Positions 13,804-14,066 of a stretch of 14,066 nucleotides of DNA are shown one piece after another. The stretch comes from Clostridia bacterium (GTDB lineage: Bacteria > Bacillota > Clostridia > Christensenellales > Aristaeellaceae): NCBI GenBank assembly GCA_017412445.1, contig JAFPYA010000367.1, forward strand, positions 1 through 14,066, in the 5' to 3' direction. Each line of letters starts with the position of its first letter. Within the stretch, counting starts at the first letter, position 1. The position numbers and the translations under genes were made by a program. Below the pieces are notes generated by a model, which worked only from the letters and a program-made list of their open reading frames with translations, ran no database searches and was not told where the DNA came from.

Positions 13804-13819
13804 GGTTTCACGTGAAACA
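13804..13819. other. parS: parS site (ParB/Spo0J-binding palindrome)
   Basis: GGTTTCACGTGAAACA matches the known chromosomal parS consensus TGTTTCACGTGAAACA at 15 of 16 positions; only the first base differs. The 14-bp core GTTTCACGTGAAAC (13805-13818) is a perfect palindrome. ParB/Spo0J binds such sites, spreads and loads SMC to segregate the origin region. It starts at the base after the cvpA stop codon and lies before the terminator, so it is transcribed with cvpA. No other full match was seen in the window. Confidence 0.92.
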
Positions 13820-13833
13820 AAAAACGGACGCAA

Positions 13834-13879
13834 AAGGGAGGCGCTTCGTAAGGAAGCTGCCTCCCTTCGGACTTTTATT
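13834..13879 (+). terminator. Intrinsic terminator of the DUF5711-like/cvpA operon
   Basis: AAGGGAGGC (13834-13842) pairs with GCCTCCCTT (13859-13867), and inside GCTTC (13843-13847) pairs with GAAGC (13853-13857), with one bulged T and a five-base loop. A 14-bp stem is followed by CGGACTTTTATT. Confidence 0.85.
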
Positions 13880-13921
13880 AAGGCACTCGGAAAAACCGGG
13901 TGTCTATTTTGACATTTTGTA

Positions 13922-13949
13922 TTGACAAACGCAGAAAAGCATGTATAAT
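13922..13949 (+). promoter_or_regulatory. Near-consensus promoter of the TetR-family gene
   Basis: A perfect TTGACA (13922-13927), a 16-base spacer and a perfect TATAAT (13944-13949). A second TTGACA lies at 13909-13914. A promoter this strong in front of a repressor gene usually goes with autorepression. Confidence 0.85.
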
Positions 13950-13950
13950 A

Positions 13951-13978
13951 ATTATCGTTACATAACAATCGTTATAAT
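13951..13978 (+). promoter_or_regulatory. Possible operator beside the TetR-family promoter
   Basis: The heptamer ATCGTTA occurs twice, at 13954-13960 and 13968-13974, spaced 14 bases start to start. Between them, GTTA-CA-TAAC (13957-13966) is a short inverted repeat. The position, just after the -10 box and over the transcription start, suits autorepression. It has not been tied to any known operator. Confidence 0.4.
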
Positions 13979-13998
13979 GCAGGAGGAGGGAAGTGTGC

Positions 13999-14066
13999 GT
14001 GCCGCCAAAAACAAGGATCACGAAAGACATGATCATCAATGCAGCCATTGAAATTGCAAAACAAAG
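13999..14066 (+). CDS. TetR/AcrR-family regulator, partial
   Basis: Reading from GTG at 13999 gives MPPKTRITKDMIINAAIEIAKQ before the window ends. This is the standard start of a TetR-family DNA-binding domain: PPK, then a basic Thr-Lys-x-x-Ile helix 1 with AAxxIA. AGGAGGAGGG (13981-13990) lies eight bases before this GTG. An in-frame GTG at 13993 is too close to it, so 13999 is preferred. What it controls is not visible; TetR regulators often act on an adjacent transporter or enzyme gene as well as on themselves. Confidence 0.85.
   Translation, partial: MPPKTRITKDMIINAAIEIAKQ

Overview
The window reads as chromosome of an uncultured, moderately GC-rich member of the Clostridia. The evidence is strong AGGAGG-type ribosome sites, textbook sigma-A promoters, frequent ATA isoleucine codons, PurE/YchF/CvpA sequences of Firmicutes type, and a ParB-binding (parS) palindrome. 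Nothing identifies the genus. parS, and ychF (which sits beside soj/spo0J in Bacillus), both suggest an origin-proximal location, but dnaA and parAB are not in view.

Left part (1-3640). A partial gene leaves the window on the minus strand (1-96). A minus-strand operon follows, in transcription order: ychF, a minimal nucleotidyltransferase (MNT), a HEPN protein and a U32-family tRNA/rRNA-modification protein. The MNT-HEPN pair is clearly more AT-rich than its neighbours and looks like an inserted cassette between two housekeeping genes. Its HEPN protein lacks the usual RNase motif.

Middle part (3641-7470). A promoter drives a membrane protein that resembles the C-terminal part of TFIIB-type zinc-ribbon membrane proteins but has lost the zinc ribbons. 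An in-frame TAG separates it from a third membrane helix and a Gly/Ser/Arg-rich tail. Next is purE, alone, behind a promoter, a 21-codon small ORF and a terminator hairpin (a possible attenuator). A cytoplasmic GH5 glucanase gene lies on the minus strand. Three copies of a hairpin-rich, inverted-repeat-bounded element lie at 161-262, 5869-6046 and 7282-7429. Two of them carry an 82-bp hairpin module whose two copies differ by a compensatory base-pair change.

Right part (7471-14066). A minus-strand operon encodes a metallophosphoesterase-like membrane protein with several altered metal ligands, then the two halves of a heterodimeric ABC exporter with one degenerate ATP site. A compact intergenic region holds back-to-back promoters sharing one palindromic -10 box. 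It separates this operon from a plus-strand pair encoding a membrane-anchored propeller-like protein (DUF5711-like) and CvpA. parS lies directly after the cvpA stop codon, followed by a strong terminator and the start of a TetR-family regulator under a near-consensus promoter.

No tRNA, rRNA, CRISPR array, complete transposase or phage gene was seen. The candidates for something undescribed are the nested hairpin element, the purE leader with its small ORF, the RNase-motif-less HEPN/MNT cassette, and the TAG-split membrane protein.
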